Counted from the stretch's first letter, positions 1-12,252 are shown. The stretch: DNA of 64,000 nucleotides from Cystobasidiopsis lactophilus (GCA_001599975.1 BCIO01000002.1:124001-188000), one strand, 5' to 3'. The notes: generated by a model not told the origin, from the sequence alone. Made by a program: numbers and translations.

Positions 1-315
1 GTCGCGTTGAGTGAAACGGTGACTGCGCCCATCTTGAGTCCAACTGAGTCCAACCCGACTGATGTGAAGCAGGGCAAGCGTGCTGTACGAATGTGGAAGG
101 TGTCAAAGTGCAGGGTTGGACTGTGAATTTTCTGCGCTTCAAATGTGTGAGCGGGCCAACGGAGAGGAAGAGAAGTCTCTGCTCACCTTCCTATTTAGCG
201 CCCGCCCCTCGATCTGACCACTTTGTCCTTGAGCAACCTCTCTTTCAGCTCGCCCTCTCTCCCCTCAAAACCTTCTTCGGCCTGTAGTTCCCCTATCCTC
301 AGACTCCAAGAATGG
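1..315. other. Left edge, non-coding
   Basis: This stretch lies downstream of the stop codon of the SR-type splicing protein on the minus strand. No conserved protein, repeat or RNA gene is visible; the short open frames here look like chance. It probably holds the 3' untranslated region of that gene and whatever follows outside the window. Confidence 0.5.
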
Positions 316-1788
316 TCAAGAGCGTAAAGGACACGGGCGCACCTCTGGAGTTCCTTGGCGATACTCCGGTGTTCTCGACCCGTCTCTGGAGGGCGTGGGA
401 GATGGGGATCTGCGTTTACCACCACTGCTGCGCTCGGCCCGAGGTGAAGGAGACCGGCGCCGTCGGGGCGAAGGTGAGCGCCTGGGAGGCGAATCGTCGA
501 ACCGCCTTCGTCTTTCCCTCGGTTCCGGTGACGCTCGTCGTTTTTCGCGCGGAGGAGAGTCGTCTCGGCGGCGTTCGCGTGAGGCGTCCCGGCGGCGTTC
601 GCGAGGTGGCGAATCGTCCCTTCGTCGGTCGTCGACAGACCTAGACCTCGCCCGTCGCTCCCTCGAGTCCCTCCTTGATTTTTCAGGCGGTGGAGGGGAG
701 TCGTCCCTCCTCCTGCGCGAGTGCCGATCCCCGGACCGTGACCTCGAGCGATCCCTCTGGCGACGAGGCGGCGAGTCCTCGGCGTCCGAGTCGTGGTGCC
801 TGGAGCGTTTTGGAGGTGGAGGAGAGTAGGAAGGTGAGCGCCTTCTGCGTCGGCGATCCGGAGAATAGGAGCGAGAGCGGGATCGTCTTCTGGGTGGAGG
901 TCCGTCGAAGCGTCTCTGTGCATTTGCGAAACCCACATCAGCTTGGTGATGACTGAAGGTGTAGCAAGGCATCAACGCACCCTGTTTGAGTCTTCGCCAC
1001 CCCCAGGACCTCGAGAACCATAGCCGGAGTCCCTTCCGGGCGGCCTGAAGTCGTCTCCGCGACCACCTCTGAAGCCGCCCCTGCCTCTGCCTCGGTCACC
1101 TCCGCCTCGTTCGCGCTGTCGGATCTCGTCCATGCGCTGCTGGCCCGCGTTGATGTCCTCCATCTCGCGCTCCCGCCTCGCCACCGCCATGCCCTCCTTC
1201 TCCTTGCGCGCGGCCATCTCCAACTTCTTCTGCTCGATGAACTCCGCGGGCACTTTGACCGGCGAGGCTTGGGCAGAGAGCAGCAAGCGCCAGAGCTCCT
1301 CCATGAACACGCCCGTCGATTTCTCGAGGAAGCCGGTCAGGTTGATCTGCATCTTTTTTGGATCCACAATCTGTTGCGCCCCTTCACTTTGAGACACTGC
1401 CACGGTGTCTTGTAGTGGAGAAGAGACTTACAGGCTGTGACTCGTCCTCCAGCAAGCCGTTCACGTACTCGATGACGACCTCATCTTCGAAGCCAAGGAG
1501 GGCGGAGATGCGCTGGGCAATCCACGGCCGCATGACGCTCAGCTCGACTTTGCGCAAATCCACTTTTTGGGAGAAGTTGGCCGGGAAGGTCATCGACTTG
1601 AGCAGCTGTCCGTGGCCTCGTGTGTGAGCCCCGACAAGAAGCTGGAGAATTTTATGGGCGGCGCACCTTGGCCTCTTTGTTTTTCTGTGCAAGACTCATG
1701 AACGCGTATAACAGGTGATATAGAGTAGACAGCAACGCACATAGCGCAGGTCTTGCTCGTGGTTCGTGCCTTTATAGCCATCTGCCAT
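316..1788 (-). CDS. SRRM1/SRm160-like PWI-domain splicing coactivator
   Basis: Nuclear pre-mRNA splicing factor of the SRRM1 family, which bridges SR proteins and the spliceosome and promotes 3' end processing. The start codon at 1788 gives MADGYKGTNHEQDLRY, then KNKEAK and LLKSM after two short introns, matching the start of SRRM1 proteins. The PWI domain follows (RPWIAQRISALLGFEDEVV, then IVDPKKMQINLTGFLEKST after another intron), spanning about 1590-1260. After it come a charged helix, an RGG-type segment (GRGRGGFRGGRGDDF) and a long arginine/serine-rich tail with SPSPRRRRSP-type repeats, coded between about 940 and 316. Length (roughly 400 residues) is shorter than the animal protein but usual for fungi. 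At least four introns. It is transcribed divergently from the alcohol dehydrogenase. The family call is strong; the last intron border near 950 is less certain. Confidence 0.88.
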
Positions 1789-2336
1789 TTTTGCAAGCGA
1801 GCGACGTCGTCTGGGTGCAACGAGCGAATCTTGCCTCGCGTCGACCGATTGAGTTGCCATTGAGGCCGATTGTGGTTCTCATTGCACTGTATGAGTGGCC
1901 AGCAGAAGTCCTAGAGCGGGCCGGAGCGCGAGGATGCGTAAACGAGCGCAACAACATCATCACCCTCGCAGCTTGGCAGGCTCGCCACGCTGACATGCGC
2001 TGCCCTCGCCTTGAGCTAGGGCTCGATCAAGTACTGCTCTGGCGTGTGCTCTGATTCGATACGACAGCTCGACAAAGCCATTGGCTAGCTTCTTTGGATT
2101 GCACTCTGATAACCCAAATCGCCAGATGGTGCTCCGTTTGGTCCTGCTTGATTTGCGCTCGGCCCGCCCATTACCTTCTATCGAATACTTCTGCTTCGCC
2201 GTGTATGGCTGCTGGCTCTTGACTCCTGCGCGCTTCTGTGGCTTTGAACGCGCTGCCCCCGCCTAAACCGATCTAGAATCCCGCCGGCGCCAGCGAGTAA
2301 GTCTTGAGGCTTGCACAGTGACCACCACTAAACAGA
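1789..2336. promoter_or_regulatory. Divergent intergenic region
   Basis: About 550 bases separate the start codons of the splicing factor (-) and the alcohol dehydrogenase (+), so both promoters must lie here. I see no conserved protein, repeat or clear binding site. The open frames inside are short and not conserved in appearance. Confidence 0.5.
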
Positions 2337-4102
2337 ATGGCCTTGCCGAAGACCATGAAAGCTGGTTCGTGCCCTCTTCCACTCGAGCATCAACGGACGC
2401 TCACGGGATGAGGGAAGAGCAGCTCAAGTTGTCGAGTTCAACGCGCCCTATGCCATTCGAGATGTGGAAGTGCAAGAGCCTGCTGCCGATCAGTTTGGTC
2501 CCCTTCCAATATACGCATCTGGAGTATAACGACTCAATAAGGACGAACAGGATTCTGGTCAAGACTGCCGTCGCTGGCTTCTGCCACAGTTCGTTCTTTA
2601 ACCCCAGACTTCAATGGAGCCAGTGATTGGAATGGAGGAGCGAACAGCGGATATCATGGTCCGAGAAGGTTTTGTCTTCTCCAACACGCCCGCGAAACTG
2701 CCTTTGACCGGTGAGCGAGCACCACATTCGACCATACCGGCCACAGAGACTGAGATCGTCCTCAGGCAGCCATGAATGTGCCGGAACTATTGTTTGCCTC
2801 TTCTCCTACTCTAGCTATCAAGCTGCCACGGAGCTGAAAGCAAACAGGTCAAGTTGGGCTCAGCAGTGACCGACTTTCAGGTGGGCGACCGGGTGATCGC
2901 CAAGATGCTTCGTGCCACCTGCGGCTCCTGTGGCGAGTGCTTAAGTGACAACCGCATGTTTTGCAAGAAGATGGTGCGGTCGCTTCTCTTCCAACCGAAC
3001 AGCACGGTTTGCATATAGCGCTCACTGTCGCACAGGCGATCGGGGGGATTCACGTCGACGGAGCTTTCGCCGAATACACGCTAGTAGCGAGTTGGGTGAC
3101 GGTCAAGATCCCGGACCACTTGTCATTTGAACAGGCGGCGCCTTTGACTTGTGCTGGTTCGTCCTCGCGACTCCTACGCGATCTTCCGACCCCGGGACCT
3201 AACCTAGGATTGGGCATGCAGGAGCAACGGTGATGAGAGCGATTAATACTTGCCAATTGAAACCGGGGGAGTCATTAGGAGTAATCGGGCTAGGAGGACT
3301 GGTGAGCTCTGCCGACTTCATTCCAGCATGGCTCGGTCCTTGATGAGACCACAGGGACACATCGCTGTTCAACTAGCAAAAGCCCAAGGTCTATTAACAA
3401 TCGGGCTAGACGCGAGGGATCAGCCGATCCAGCTGGTCAGCTCGCAAAAGTACTCACCGGACCTGACCATCAACACTTCGAGCGGGATCGAAGAGGCCGA
3501 AGCTAAGATCTTGGCGTTGACTAAGGCCAACAAACTGCCTGGGCTAGATGCGTGAGTCCTGGGTTGGGCACGAGGTGGACCAAGGCTCAAATCAAGGGCT
3601 TAGGGTCATCGTGGCGACGGACCACCCGGATGCGTTTCCTTTTGCTTTCAAGCTTGCTCGGCCGGTGAGTATTACCCTCTCTCTTTCTCCGAGTGGAAGT
3701 TGAGCGGAGTGGAGTTCACAGCACGGCCTGGTCGTATTCGTCAGCCAGCCCGCAGAGCCGATTCCCGTCATGCACCAAGATCTGATCTTCAAAGACATCA
3801 CCGTTCGTGTTCCCTGCCCCGCGAATTCTCAGTTGTAACTCAAGGATAATCGATGACGAGCAGGTCAAGGGCTCACTATCAGCAAACCGAGCGGACCTTC
3901 AAGCTCTGGTCCACCTTGTGGCTGCCCAAGGTATCACCACCAAAGTCCACCCGTTCGCTTTGGAAAGAATCAACGAGGTCACTTCCTATGTTACAAGTGT
4001 GAGTGGGAGCCATCTTGAGCCTCTTATCAAAGTTGGTCTCAAATGGGCGGTCATTCAAATCAGCCGACGTTCAGTGGGAAAGCTGTTGTTACACTCTCAT
4101 AG
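2337..4102 (+). CDS. Zinc-dependent alcohol dehydrogenase (MDR family)
   Basis: Medium-chain dehydrogenase/reductase that oxidises alcohols or reduces aldehydes with NAD(P). The gene has many introns and had to be read across them. The start [20 protein letters not shown] is followed by the catalytic zinc motif GFCHTDIMVREG and [10 protein letters not shown], then the structural zinc loop [15 protein letters not shown] near 2920-2970. Further on are [31 protein letters not shown], the Rossmann-fold LGVIGLGGL with [12 protein letters not shown], and the end motif [13 protein letters not shown] with a final GKAVVTLS. Both zinc sites look intact, and the layout follows yeast Adh1-type enzymes. 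At least two introns appear to use a GTTCGT donor (2365 and 2589), which is why the protein is hard to see in single frames. Substrate is not deducible. The family call is sure; a few internal borders are guesses. Confidence 0.85.
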
Positions 4103-4658
4103 ACCCCATCTTGCATTTTACAGTCCATTTTACGTTTGAAAACCTTGCACGATGGACTAATGTCATGTTCCAACCAGCATCTCAACTTCGCCGCTCTGAG
4201 GAGCTCGGTGGCAAAACTTCTCGGTCCGCCGCCGCCAATGAGTTCGCCGCTTGGCCGCCAGTTGTCTTTAGACCACGTTGATGGGCGTGCGTCGATGCCG
4301 AAAGGATCGGCTTTAGGAGCCCATCGCCCATTAGAAACCCGCTGCCAGAACCGACCTGGCTGCCTAAAGCCCGAACTCCTCTTGATGCCGAGGTCGGCAG
4401 TGTGTGGGGTTGTTCTGCTCGTCCAGGTTGAAGTGGAGCAGCGACAAGTGCCCTCCCATACTGCCCATTGTCGAAACTGCACGACGAGATGTGCCTCGAG
4501 ATTTGCGAAATCCCTTTCTTCGACACCGACGAGGCTTTCAATGCTTGGTACCGAGAGCAAGGGCATGTCGAATTCAATTCATTTGGCGAGTTTGGTGAGC
4601 TAGTCCCTCCCGAACCGCTACACGCTGGAGCTCAGGCGCGTTTGACTGAGCAGCGCCG
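4103..4658. other. Intergenic, no gene recognised
   Basis: About 555 bases between two same-strand genes. A 123-codon open frame starts at 4468 on the plus strand and a 168-codon frame runs on the minus strand, but neither resembles a known protein and they overlap each other. Most likely the terminator of the dehydrogenase and the promoter of the hydrolase. Confidence 0.4.
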
Positions 4659-5853
4659 ATGTCGAAGATCTCAGATGCGGTGTGCAAGGTCACCGCCATG
4701 CGCTTGGGCAACGCTAGAGTCCCAGCCAAGCGATTTGTCGACCCTCCTGTGGTCGAGGAAATGCTCTTGCCCGACTTTGGCTTCCTCGTCGAGCACCAGT
4801 CCGGTCGACGCTTTTTGTTCGACTTGGGCCTGCGGGTAAAGACCAAGCCGATCAAAGAGTATTACGCTCAAAAATGCGAACGTTTCAACTTTGTGTGTGA
4901 CAAGGGCGTCGAGAGGGTCTTGGAGGAGCAAGGCATCCCGCTCGACTCGATTGAAGCGATCGCCACCTCCCATACCCACTTCGAGTGAGCTCAGTCCTCA
5001 CTCAGATGTATACCTGGTGTTGGTCTTGAATTGGTATTTGTAGCCACATTGGCGACTTGAACGCCTTCCCGACCTCTGTCGAGCTCATTCAAGGGGTCCA
5101 AGGAACTGAAACGGCTGCCGGCCTTGCGGACGAGTTCGACGTGCCTCTTGAGTGCATGTCCAACCGCAAGATTACAGTATTACAACGGGACGACCCTCGT
5201 TGGAAGCAGTGGGGGAGTTTCTTGACCATTGATTGGTTAGGGGATGGCAGCATCTTTTTGGTGAATAGCTTGGGTGTGAGTCCAAAGTTTGAATGTGATC
5301 CCTTTTCGCGCTCACTCTCCTCTGCCCCATCACAGCACAAGGAGGGCCACTTGTCCATGGTAATCAAGATCTCGAATGACGGACAGGGGAAATACCTGAG
5401 TGAGTACAGCGTTTAACGCCCGGAACTATTCTGATAATACCATGCGTAAGCTTTGGCTGGCGACACCTGTCACCACATCTGCGCTTTAACGGGAGAACTC
5501 AAGGTTGCACTGTGGCCTGCAGAAGAATCCGATCCGAATCGACTTCACTCCCTCGTGATTCACTTTTACGTGTTGAATGCTCCGCAGACTCTCATTATAG
5601 ATACTCCAGATGACAAATCTGCCGGAAGGATATCGGACGTGCGTAGTTCCGACATCTCTGGTTTTCGCCATGGACGTGCTGACAGTCACTCCGCAGAATG
5701 GCCCGCTCTCGTCGAATGAACGAAGAGAAGAACGTGCTCGTCTGGATTGCTCACGATCACAGTATTGAAAGGGACTTGCCTCAAGGAGAGTTCGTTCCGG
5801 TGACGGAAGCGATCTTCGACCAGCTCAAAACTCGCACGCTCAACTATGCCTAG
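4659..5853 (+). CDS. Metallo-beta-lactamase-fold hydrolase
   Basis: A fungal member of the metallo-beta-lactamase superfamily, in the branch that includes lactonases such as AHL-lactonase. After the start (MSKISDAVCKVTAMRLGNA) comes LPDFGFLVEHQSGRRFLFDL, the usual first strand pair. The zinc motif SHTHFDHIGD (HxHxDH) is rebuilt across an intron at about 4985-5044. Downstream are GSFLTIDWLGDGSIFLVNSL, EGHLSMVIKI with the third histidine, LAGDTCHH with the bridging aspartate, and WIAHDHS near 5745 with the last histidine. All expected metal ligands are therefore present. The C-terminal exon ends with DQLKTRTLNYA. Borders between about 5400 and 5700 are unclear. The natural substrate is unknown; members handle lactones, esters or thioesters. 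It ends 97 bases from the convergent short-chain dehydrogenase. Confidence 0.78.
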
Positions 5854-5950
5854 TAGCAGCTGAACGCTGAACTCAGCCACATAGAATTGCAAAAGCAATG
5901 GCTTTCCATATTTCAATAACTTCTGTACGACATGTGCCTTTGCGTTCGAG

Positions 5951-7797
5951 CTATTGAGCTTTGGGAGGCAGCAAGCCGTACGACGCCGCATCTTGGAACG
6001 TCTCGTAGTAGGCTTCCATAGTGTCGACGTAACCGAAGAACTAAGATACCCCGGTATGAGGACGCAAGCTTGAGACGCAAATCGAGTAGGGGACACGCAC
6101 TCCGTACTTGCGAGCTTTTGACATGCTCTGGTTGAGATCCCAACAAGCACCAAAGACTGATCACATTTCAGCCAAGGGACGCAGAAGCAGAATGTGCTCC
6201 ACATACTGAAGTCGGGCAGCGCCCAGCCAATGCCGTCGAACAAGCCGGCTTGGAGGTTGTGCTTCTTGTGCAAGCGCTCCCACGCCGCTTTTACGTCATC
6301 ACGCTTGGCCCAAGTCGCAAGCAGCATCCGGTTCTTCTTGATGGCGTTAGTTCCGTCTCTCGGCGACGGCGTATCAACCACAATCTTGGCCCGAGGATGA
6401 GCGAGGTACCAAAGACAAACAGCCACCGATAAAGGCACACCTCGCGCTCATTCTTCGCATTTGGGTCGGGCTTCTCGATCTGAAGGCCATAGTAAGCAGC
6501 CATCAAAGGCCAAGCCCGGCTGAAAGTGAAGATGTCGCCGTTGCTGATGTTGAAGTCTTCGCCCTTCGTGTTCTCGGACAAGAGCGCCCATTCCTCGATG
6601 CAAGCGATCAATGGCGAGTAGCTGTGGTCACAGTAGGAGACAAAGTTGGTGAACGTCCTGATTCGTTTCCAGTGAGCCTTAGTGGCCGTTAGATCCAGAA
6701 GAATAACATACCCAGGATATTCGACCTTCTCGACGCCTATTTTTCGACATGAATCACAGGAAGTTTGAGTCCAAGACACTCCACTTACCCATCTGTTGGT
6801 GGATTCGGAGTCAGTAACCTTTCTCAGAATGGAAAGACACGTTCACGAACCTCCTTATTGATGGCCAAGTACAGAGCAAAAGCGATGGGTGCATTCAGAA
6901 GCTTGAGAGACTGCGTGTGAGTTCATTTTAGACCGCATTCGATCATCAGACAGAGGCGGTGTGGCTTTTATGTCGTTACCTTTGGAGCTCCCAAAATCAG
7001 GGCCGGGCGGACAACGTTCCAGTCGAATTGACAAGCAGAGGCAAGCTTTTTCAGAGTCCGCTCTTGGTGATAGTACTTTCAAAAACGATAACAATCAGCT
7101 TCAACGACCGTCTAGGATGCTTTTCGGGCAGCAAACTGACGACGTGATCTGAAGGGACCAAGGTCAGTGTCAGCCAAGGGCGGCGCTCAAGAGCACTCTT
7201 ACTAGGCGTTTCATGAGGAGGGTCTCCTTCGGTACCAGGGCAGAGCATGGGGCCATCTTGGAAGCCATAGTGCTTCGTTCCCGTCTGGAGGAGAACTCGC
7301 TTGAGCTTGACGCCGCCATTCTTTCCGTTATGATCCAAGGCCAAAACAACACGCTCTAGCATCTGACAGTTCATCTCGACGACGCTTGCATCCCAAACTG
7401 TTGAAGTGGTGGTGGCTGGTTTGCTGCTTTGGGCGTACGCGAAGTGGAAGAGGTACTCCGCCTCAATGCCTTTGCGCTTCATATCTGCGGCCAGGTCTTC
7501 GACCGAGAGTCCCAACAGATCGATCGAGTGAGCTTCGACATTGGAAGGAAGTTCCCCGGGTGGCGGCTGCCTCGAGAGGGCATAAACTTTCGTCCATCTA
7601 CAGCGACGGCTTCAATCGCTTTCTTTCTCTGGCTTCCAGCAATGCTCACCGCTGAGGATGCTTGCCGAGCCATGACACCATGCCGCTGCCAGATATGCCG
7701 TTCGCGCCAGCTGTTCTCCGCTTGCTCTCGTCAAAATCTTCATGCGCAGGTTGCAGCTGCCAAGGCCCTCACTGATGATGGCAGTCAAGCCTTGCAT
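5951..7797 (-). CDS. PRISE-like short-chain dehydrogenase/reductase
   Basis: NAD(P)-dependent enzyme of the atypical short-chain dehydrogenase group that includes plant progesterone 5-beta-reductase/iridoid synthase (PRISE) and many fungal secondary-metabolism reductases. The start is assigned to 7797 because MQGLTAIITGANGISGSG, rebuilt over one intron, supplies the nucleotide-binding TGxxGxxG loop. Next come WTKVYALSRQPPPGEL, VVEMNCQMLERVVLALDH, and LLQTGTKHYGFQDGP, which carries the family's catalytic lysine. The tyrosine motif YYHQERTL and FDWNVVRPALILGAPK follow, then NISNGDIFTFSRAWPLMAAY, and the end at 5951 (YYETFQDAASYGLLPPKAQ). At least seven introns. It points away from the MFS transporter, with which it shares a promoter region; whether the two act together is only a guess. 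Substrate unknown. Confidence 0.82.
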
Positions 7798-8316
7798 TTC
7801 ATTGCCATAGACTGGCACTCCTTGCACAATGCCCTGCCAGAACAAAGCATGAAAATCATCAGCACACGGGCTGCCAGCAGTGGCGGTGGCAGCAAACGAT
7901 CCGCGACGAAGCTCACTTCGTTTTCGATTTGGAGGACCATTGCTTGCGTTTTTGTGGTTGGGTACGAAGAACACTCAGAATGTGAACGTTCGGCACATCA
8001 ACGATCAGACCAAGCCCTGGGTTCGGCAGACGGCACCAGACTTGCAAGCTGGAATCCCATCTCGGCTGCAGCCCATCGACGGCAGATCACGCAGGATCCG
8101 GCTGTGTCCCTCTTTTTTGGTGCACATCTGAACGGATGAGCGCCCTGTGTGGGGCTCCGAAGCTTTTTGTACGAGTTCACAGTGATTGGTGCCGTGCCGA
8201 CCCCCGCAGGATTAGGACGGGTTTCTTGTCCGCTGTCTCTGCTCTTGCAAAGCCACGCTGCCGTCTCCGCATCCTCTCTTATTCCACTACCATTCACTTT
8301 CCTTTGGAGCCCAAAA
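7798..8316. promoter_or_regulatory. Divergent intergenic region
   Basis: About 520 bases between the start codons of the reductase (-) and the MFS permease (+). Overlapping open frames occur on both strands but look like chance. Both promoters should be here. I see no clear operator or repeat. Confidence 0.45.
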
Positions 8317-10553
8317 ATGGAGAAGTCATACATCGACGACAGCAAGGCCGGCCTCGCCCACCAAGAAAACTCATTTGACGATGATGTCGGCGAAGAGGAG
8401 CTCTTGACTCCCGCTGAGCGCAACGCTCTCAAACGCAAGATGGACCTGCGCCTTTTGCCACTGATCTTGTGGGTTCTCGCATTGCTTTGACGCGTCCATC
8501 TCTGTCTGACGCCCGCCACCCACAGCGTTCTCTACCTCGTCAACGTTTTTGACCGCTCGTGCGTCTCTGCCGCTGCTGCACTTGGCATGAAGAAGGAGCT
8601 GGGTATGGCTACCGGAAAGTGAGTTGGTGACCATTTTGGTACACCCGCCTCACTCTGACCTTGCCCGGCAGCACGTACAACATCGGCATCAGCTTGTTCT
8701 ACCTATTTTATTCTCTGTCAGAGATTCCGTGCGTTTCTCTTCCGTTGTGATGCCAGTGGAGTGACCTGACGGTTACCGCCGACAGATCGAACTTGGTTTT
8801 GAAAAAGGTGGGCTGTTCTGCTGACCTACTGTGACGCGCTATGGACCCTCTGATGTCGTCCATGGCACCCAGATTGGCGCCAAGAATTGGCTTCCCATCA
8901 TCGGAATGATCTACGGCATCCTCAGCTTCTGCACTGCCTTTATTCACAACAAAGGCACCTTCTTGGCCTTTCGCGTGCTGCTGGGCATCTGGGAGAGTGG
9001 CACCCTACCCGGCACCAGCTACTACCTCTCCACATTCTATTCCCGACACCAACTCGCCTTCCGCATGCCCCTCTTCATGTGCGCCTCGGCTCTTGGAAAC
9101 GCTGTCTGTCCTCTTCTCGCCACCGCTTTCTACAGCGCTGGCCACATTGTCGGCATTGTCGAGGGCTGGCGAAATGTGTTTTTCATTTTCGGGTTGATCA
9201 CCAGTACGTTTTGCACCGCTTCTAGCGGCTCCATGCGAGGCTAACGAGGAATATAGTTGGCACTATCATCCCAACGTACTTCTTGCTGCCTGACGTCCCG
9301 GCCAAATCAAAGATGCTCACCGAACGTGAACGCGCTTTCCTGCTGGCTCGATCGAGGAGAATTACGGCTGGCGTTGCAAAGGAGGAAGCCACCAAAAAGG
9401 ACCTGATCTGGCGCGCCTTCAAAAGCCCAATCGTCTATGTGGGCGCTGTGACGTGGTTCAGCTGCCAGCTCGCGTCGTCGGCTTGCATCTACTTCCTCGC
9501 GTTGGTTCTATCTCAGCAGTTTGGCCTCTCGGGCACCTCAGGTGGGTTTCGCTGCTGCCCCTCTCTAGCTCACCCTGTCGCTGCGAGATCTAATGGGGTT
9601 AAATAGCCAATCTTCATGTGGCATACGTCTTTTTTGTGCAGCTCGGCGTCCAACTCTTATTTGGATTTCTTTCGGTGAGCCTATCTCCTATAATAATCGC
9701 CAATGGTGTGACTAAAAGTTCTCCCTCTCAGGACAAAACCAAGATGCACCAGTCCTGGACTGTGTTCTTGTGGATTATGAGCGTTTGGGGCTCGGCTGTG
9801 TTCATGTAGTGAGTGGTGACGTTCTTTGGCCGTGCTCCGACTCAGACCCTCCGCCCAGCTGCGAAAACAAGAATGTCCGGTACGGTCGTCTCTCCCCCTT
9901 CAGACCCGAAAATGTACTGACAGTGGCATCAGATATTTTGGAGCTTTTTTCATTGCAAGTCTTCCCGCACGGTCAACGGCGGCATGGTCACTAACCCGCT
10001 TTTTGCAGCAATGGGGCGTGTTTGGCACCATGGGAATCGCCACCTCCTGGGTATCGTCCAACTTAGCACCTTTCACGACCCGTGCCACGGGTATCGCCCT
10101 GACCATCTCACTCGGCTCTTTCGGCGGAATCGTGGGAGCGTGGATCTTCATTCCTGCCGAGGCCAAAAAGGGTGCGTTCAGCTTCCTTTAAGAAATTTCA
10201 AGTAGATCGACGAAGCTCACCAACCCGCGCGGGACTCAGGCTATCCGGTGAGCTGCTCCTATTCTGACGCCACTTGAACCTCCACTAACTATCGACTCTA
10301 TTGACTAACAGACTGGCGCCAAAATTTTGCTCATCTTCCTCTCGCTCACTGTGGTTGCCAACATCTTTGGGTGGTGGTACGTGCGGTGGGAAAACAAGCA
10401 GCGCGCGTTGGGCAAGCGCGACTACCGCCTGAACGCCTCGCCACAGGAGGTCGAGCTGGTGAGCTCTGCCCACTTCCACTGAGCTCACAAAAGCTGATTC
10501 ACATTCTCTGCCAGCTTGGCAACCTGCACCCCAAATTTGTCTATTGCACTTGA
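8317..10553 (+). CDS. MFS transporter, allantoate permease (Dal5-like) family
   Basis: Plasma-membrane anion:cation symporter of the Dal5/anion-cation symporter group of the major facilitator superfamily, which carries allantoate, nicotinate, pantothenate, biotin or similar anions. The start MEKSYIDDSKAGLAHQ leads into an acidic cytosolic tail, then KRKMDLRLLPLI and VLYLVNVFDRSCVSAAAALG, the first membrane segment with the conserved DR. Later are SLFYLFYSLSEIPSNLVLKK, FLAFRVLLGIWESGTLPGTS, GWRNVFFIFGLITIGTIIP, the central loop LLPDVPAKSKMLTERERAFL, and the second half with WFSCQLASSACIYFLALVLS. The C-terminal helix FLSLTVVANIFGWWYVRWEN precedes a short hydrophilic tail ending GNLHPKFVYCT. About twelve membrane segments in total, interrupted by ten or so introns. 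The exact substrate cannot be read from sequence. Confidence 0.87.
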
Positions 10554-10804
10554 GATTACTTGGGATTCTCTTCTGAATGACCCCTGGGCTGGCCAGTGGG
10601 TGTGGTGTTGTTCTTATAGCTCAGTACGGATTTGAAATGGCCACAAAGCGTAACGGCTGGGATTGAGTCTGATTGAGTCATCACTCTTCGCACAAGAAGC
10701 GGATGTTGCTGGGTTGCTCTTCAACAGTCATCTCGCTTCGCAAAGGTCGTCCTTGGCCGCCCCTGACCCATCCCATAGCTACTAGACTACTACCAACGCT
10801 CATC

Positions 10805-11975
10805 ATGCCCGTGAAAGTCATCACCGGCAACCTGTTCGACGCCCCGGCTCGTTCAGTCATGATTCACGCTTGCAACTGTCAAGGTGCGCAAATCCGCTTT
10901 CCTGCCTCATCGTGCTTACCAATGCCTTTCCTGACATCTCAAACAGGCAGTTGGGGCAAGGGCATCGCCGAGCTCTTCCGCCAGAAGTACCCTGCGGCCT
11001 ACAAGACTTACAATCAATATTGCCTGGCCTCCACTCCCGAAAAGTTGATTGGCACCTCGCTTTGCATCCAGACCGAAGACGACTATGTCATTGGTGCGCT
11101 CCCTTGTTTTTAGCTCACGAAGGCGCCCCCTCATGGAGCAACGGTTGTACAGGCTGTCTGTTTACCTCCAAGCACTACGGCTATCGCAAGCTTCTAGGCT
11201 TTCGTTCATATATCTCTGATAGCTGATACTTTCTTACAGGCACCGACCCTCCTTCGTCGATCCTCAAGCAGACGGAGTCAGCCCTGTTCCACATGCTCGT
11301 CGCCGAGTCGGCCGCCATCGCCGGACGGCCGTTAGCCTCTTGCAAGATCAACCAAGGGCTGTTCAATGTGCCCTGGGCTGAGACGGAGGCTACCATGCAA
11401 AAGGTCCTGGAGCAGAACGGCGACCCCGAAGTCGTCGTTTATGACTTGCCGCTCAAGAAGGGTCCCTACAAGCCCAAGCCCAAGCCTCAAGCGGGCTCTT
11501 CCTCCGTTCGTGATTTGACTCAACTTCGCCAAGATATGTGCTTTAACGACTCCGAGGCTTTAGAAGTAGTGCCGCTGCGTCCCCTCTCATCGTCTTCCCC
11601 GTCTTGTACAAAGGCCTAGCCAACTTCTACCAACGACTAGGTATACATCGACTTCTACAACAAGTGCTACCACTGCATGTGCACCCCTTGGCCGTAGCTA
11701 TAGGTATGGAGGCTCTGCGCCTGACCGTGCTGGCTGTGAAGTCTGATCTCTCCTCAAGTCCCAGGGTCGCATCCGGCCAGTTGTCGCCTTCGACCAATGC
11801 CTGTTCGTCTTTGAATCAGACAACTGCAAGTGTTGTCGTAGTGGGGAACCTTTAGAGTCGGCCGCCTGCTGGCCCCGAGGGCTTCTTTCTGTGTGGCGAC
11901 GAGCGATCTGATTTGATTCTGAATGACGAGGAGGTCTTGTTGACCGTCTTGCCTTCGAATAGGTTTCTACGATGA
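10805..11975 (+). CDS. POA1: Macrodomain protein, Poa1-like ADP-ribose-1''-phosphate phosphatase
   Basis: Processes ADP-ribose 1''-phosphate, the by-product of tRNA splicing, or other ADP-ribose derivatives. The start MPVKVITGNLFDAP is a classic macrodomain strand, followed by MIHACNCQGSWGKGIAELFR (joined over an intron), which matches yeast Poa1 closely, then CLFTSKHYG, a TDPPSSILKQTESAL helix and INQGLFNVPWAETEATMQKV, the last conserved block of the family. The macrodomain ends near 11450. Beyond it is a lysine/proline linker (KKGPYKPKPKPQAGSS) and probably an extra C-terminal part: after a GTAGTG intron the frame reads VYIDFYNKCYHCMCTPWP, and another likely exon carries RIRPVVAFDQCLFVFESDN and a stop at 11975. 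If no intron is spliced there, the stop at 11619 ends the protein. The core is sure; the extension is an inference. Confidence 0.75.
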
Positions 11976-12252
11976 ACTTTTCAACTTGAAAGGCTGCCAA
12001 TGATGATTCAAACGGAATCGTCATCTGCTTCGCTGCTTCTTCTCGTCGGAATATGCTCGTGGACGGGCCGGCAGTCAAGCCCCTTGTCGCTGCAGCTCAA
12101 TTTGAGACTTCGAGACTCACGAGCTCCGCCTTCACCCCAGATCTTGCCTTGGAGTAGTCGGTCGACGCGTCCATTTATTTGCATCTTGTTTGCGGTGCTC
12201 TCCGGCGAGCCCCTATGTTTGGCGCGTCTCGTTGTCTGCGAACAGCCAAGTC

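Noticed and set aside
195-938. 247-codon minus-strand frame and three long plus-strand frames
   Set aside because: They overlap the arginine/serine-rich tail of the splicing factor, where low-complexity sequence leaves several frames open. Only the frame with SPSPRRR-type repeats is in line with the PWI exons.
4060-4566. 168-codon minus-strand frame
   Set aside because: No family resemblance, overlaps the end of the alcohol dehydrogenase, and competes with plus-strand frames of equal length.
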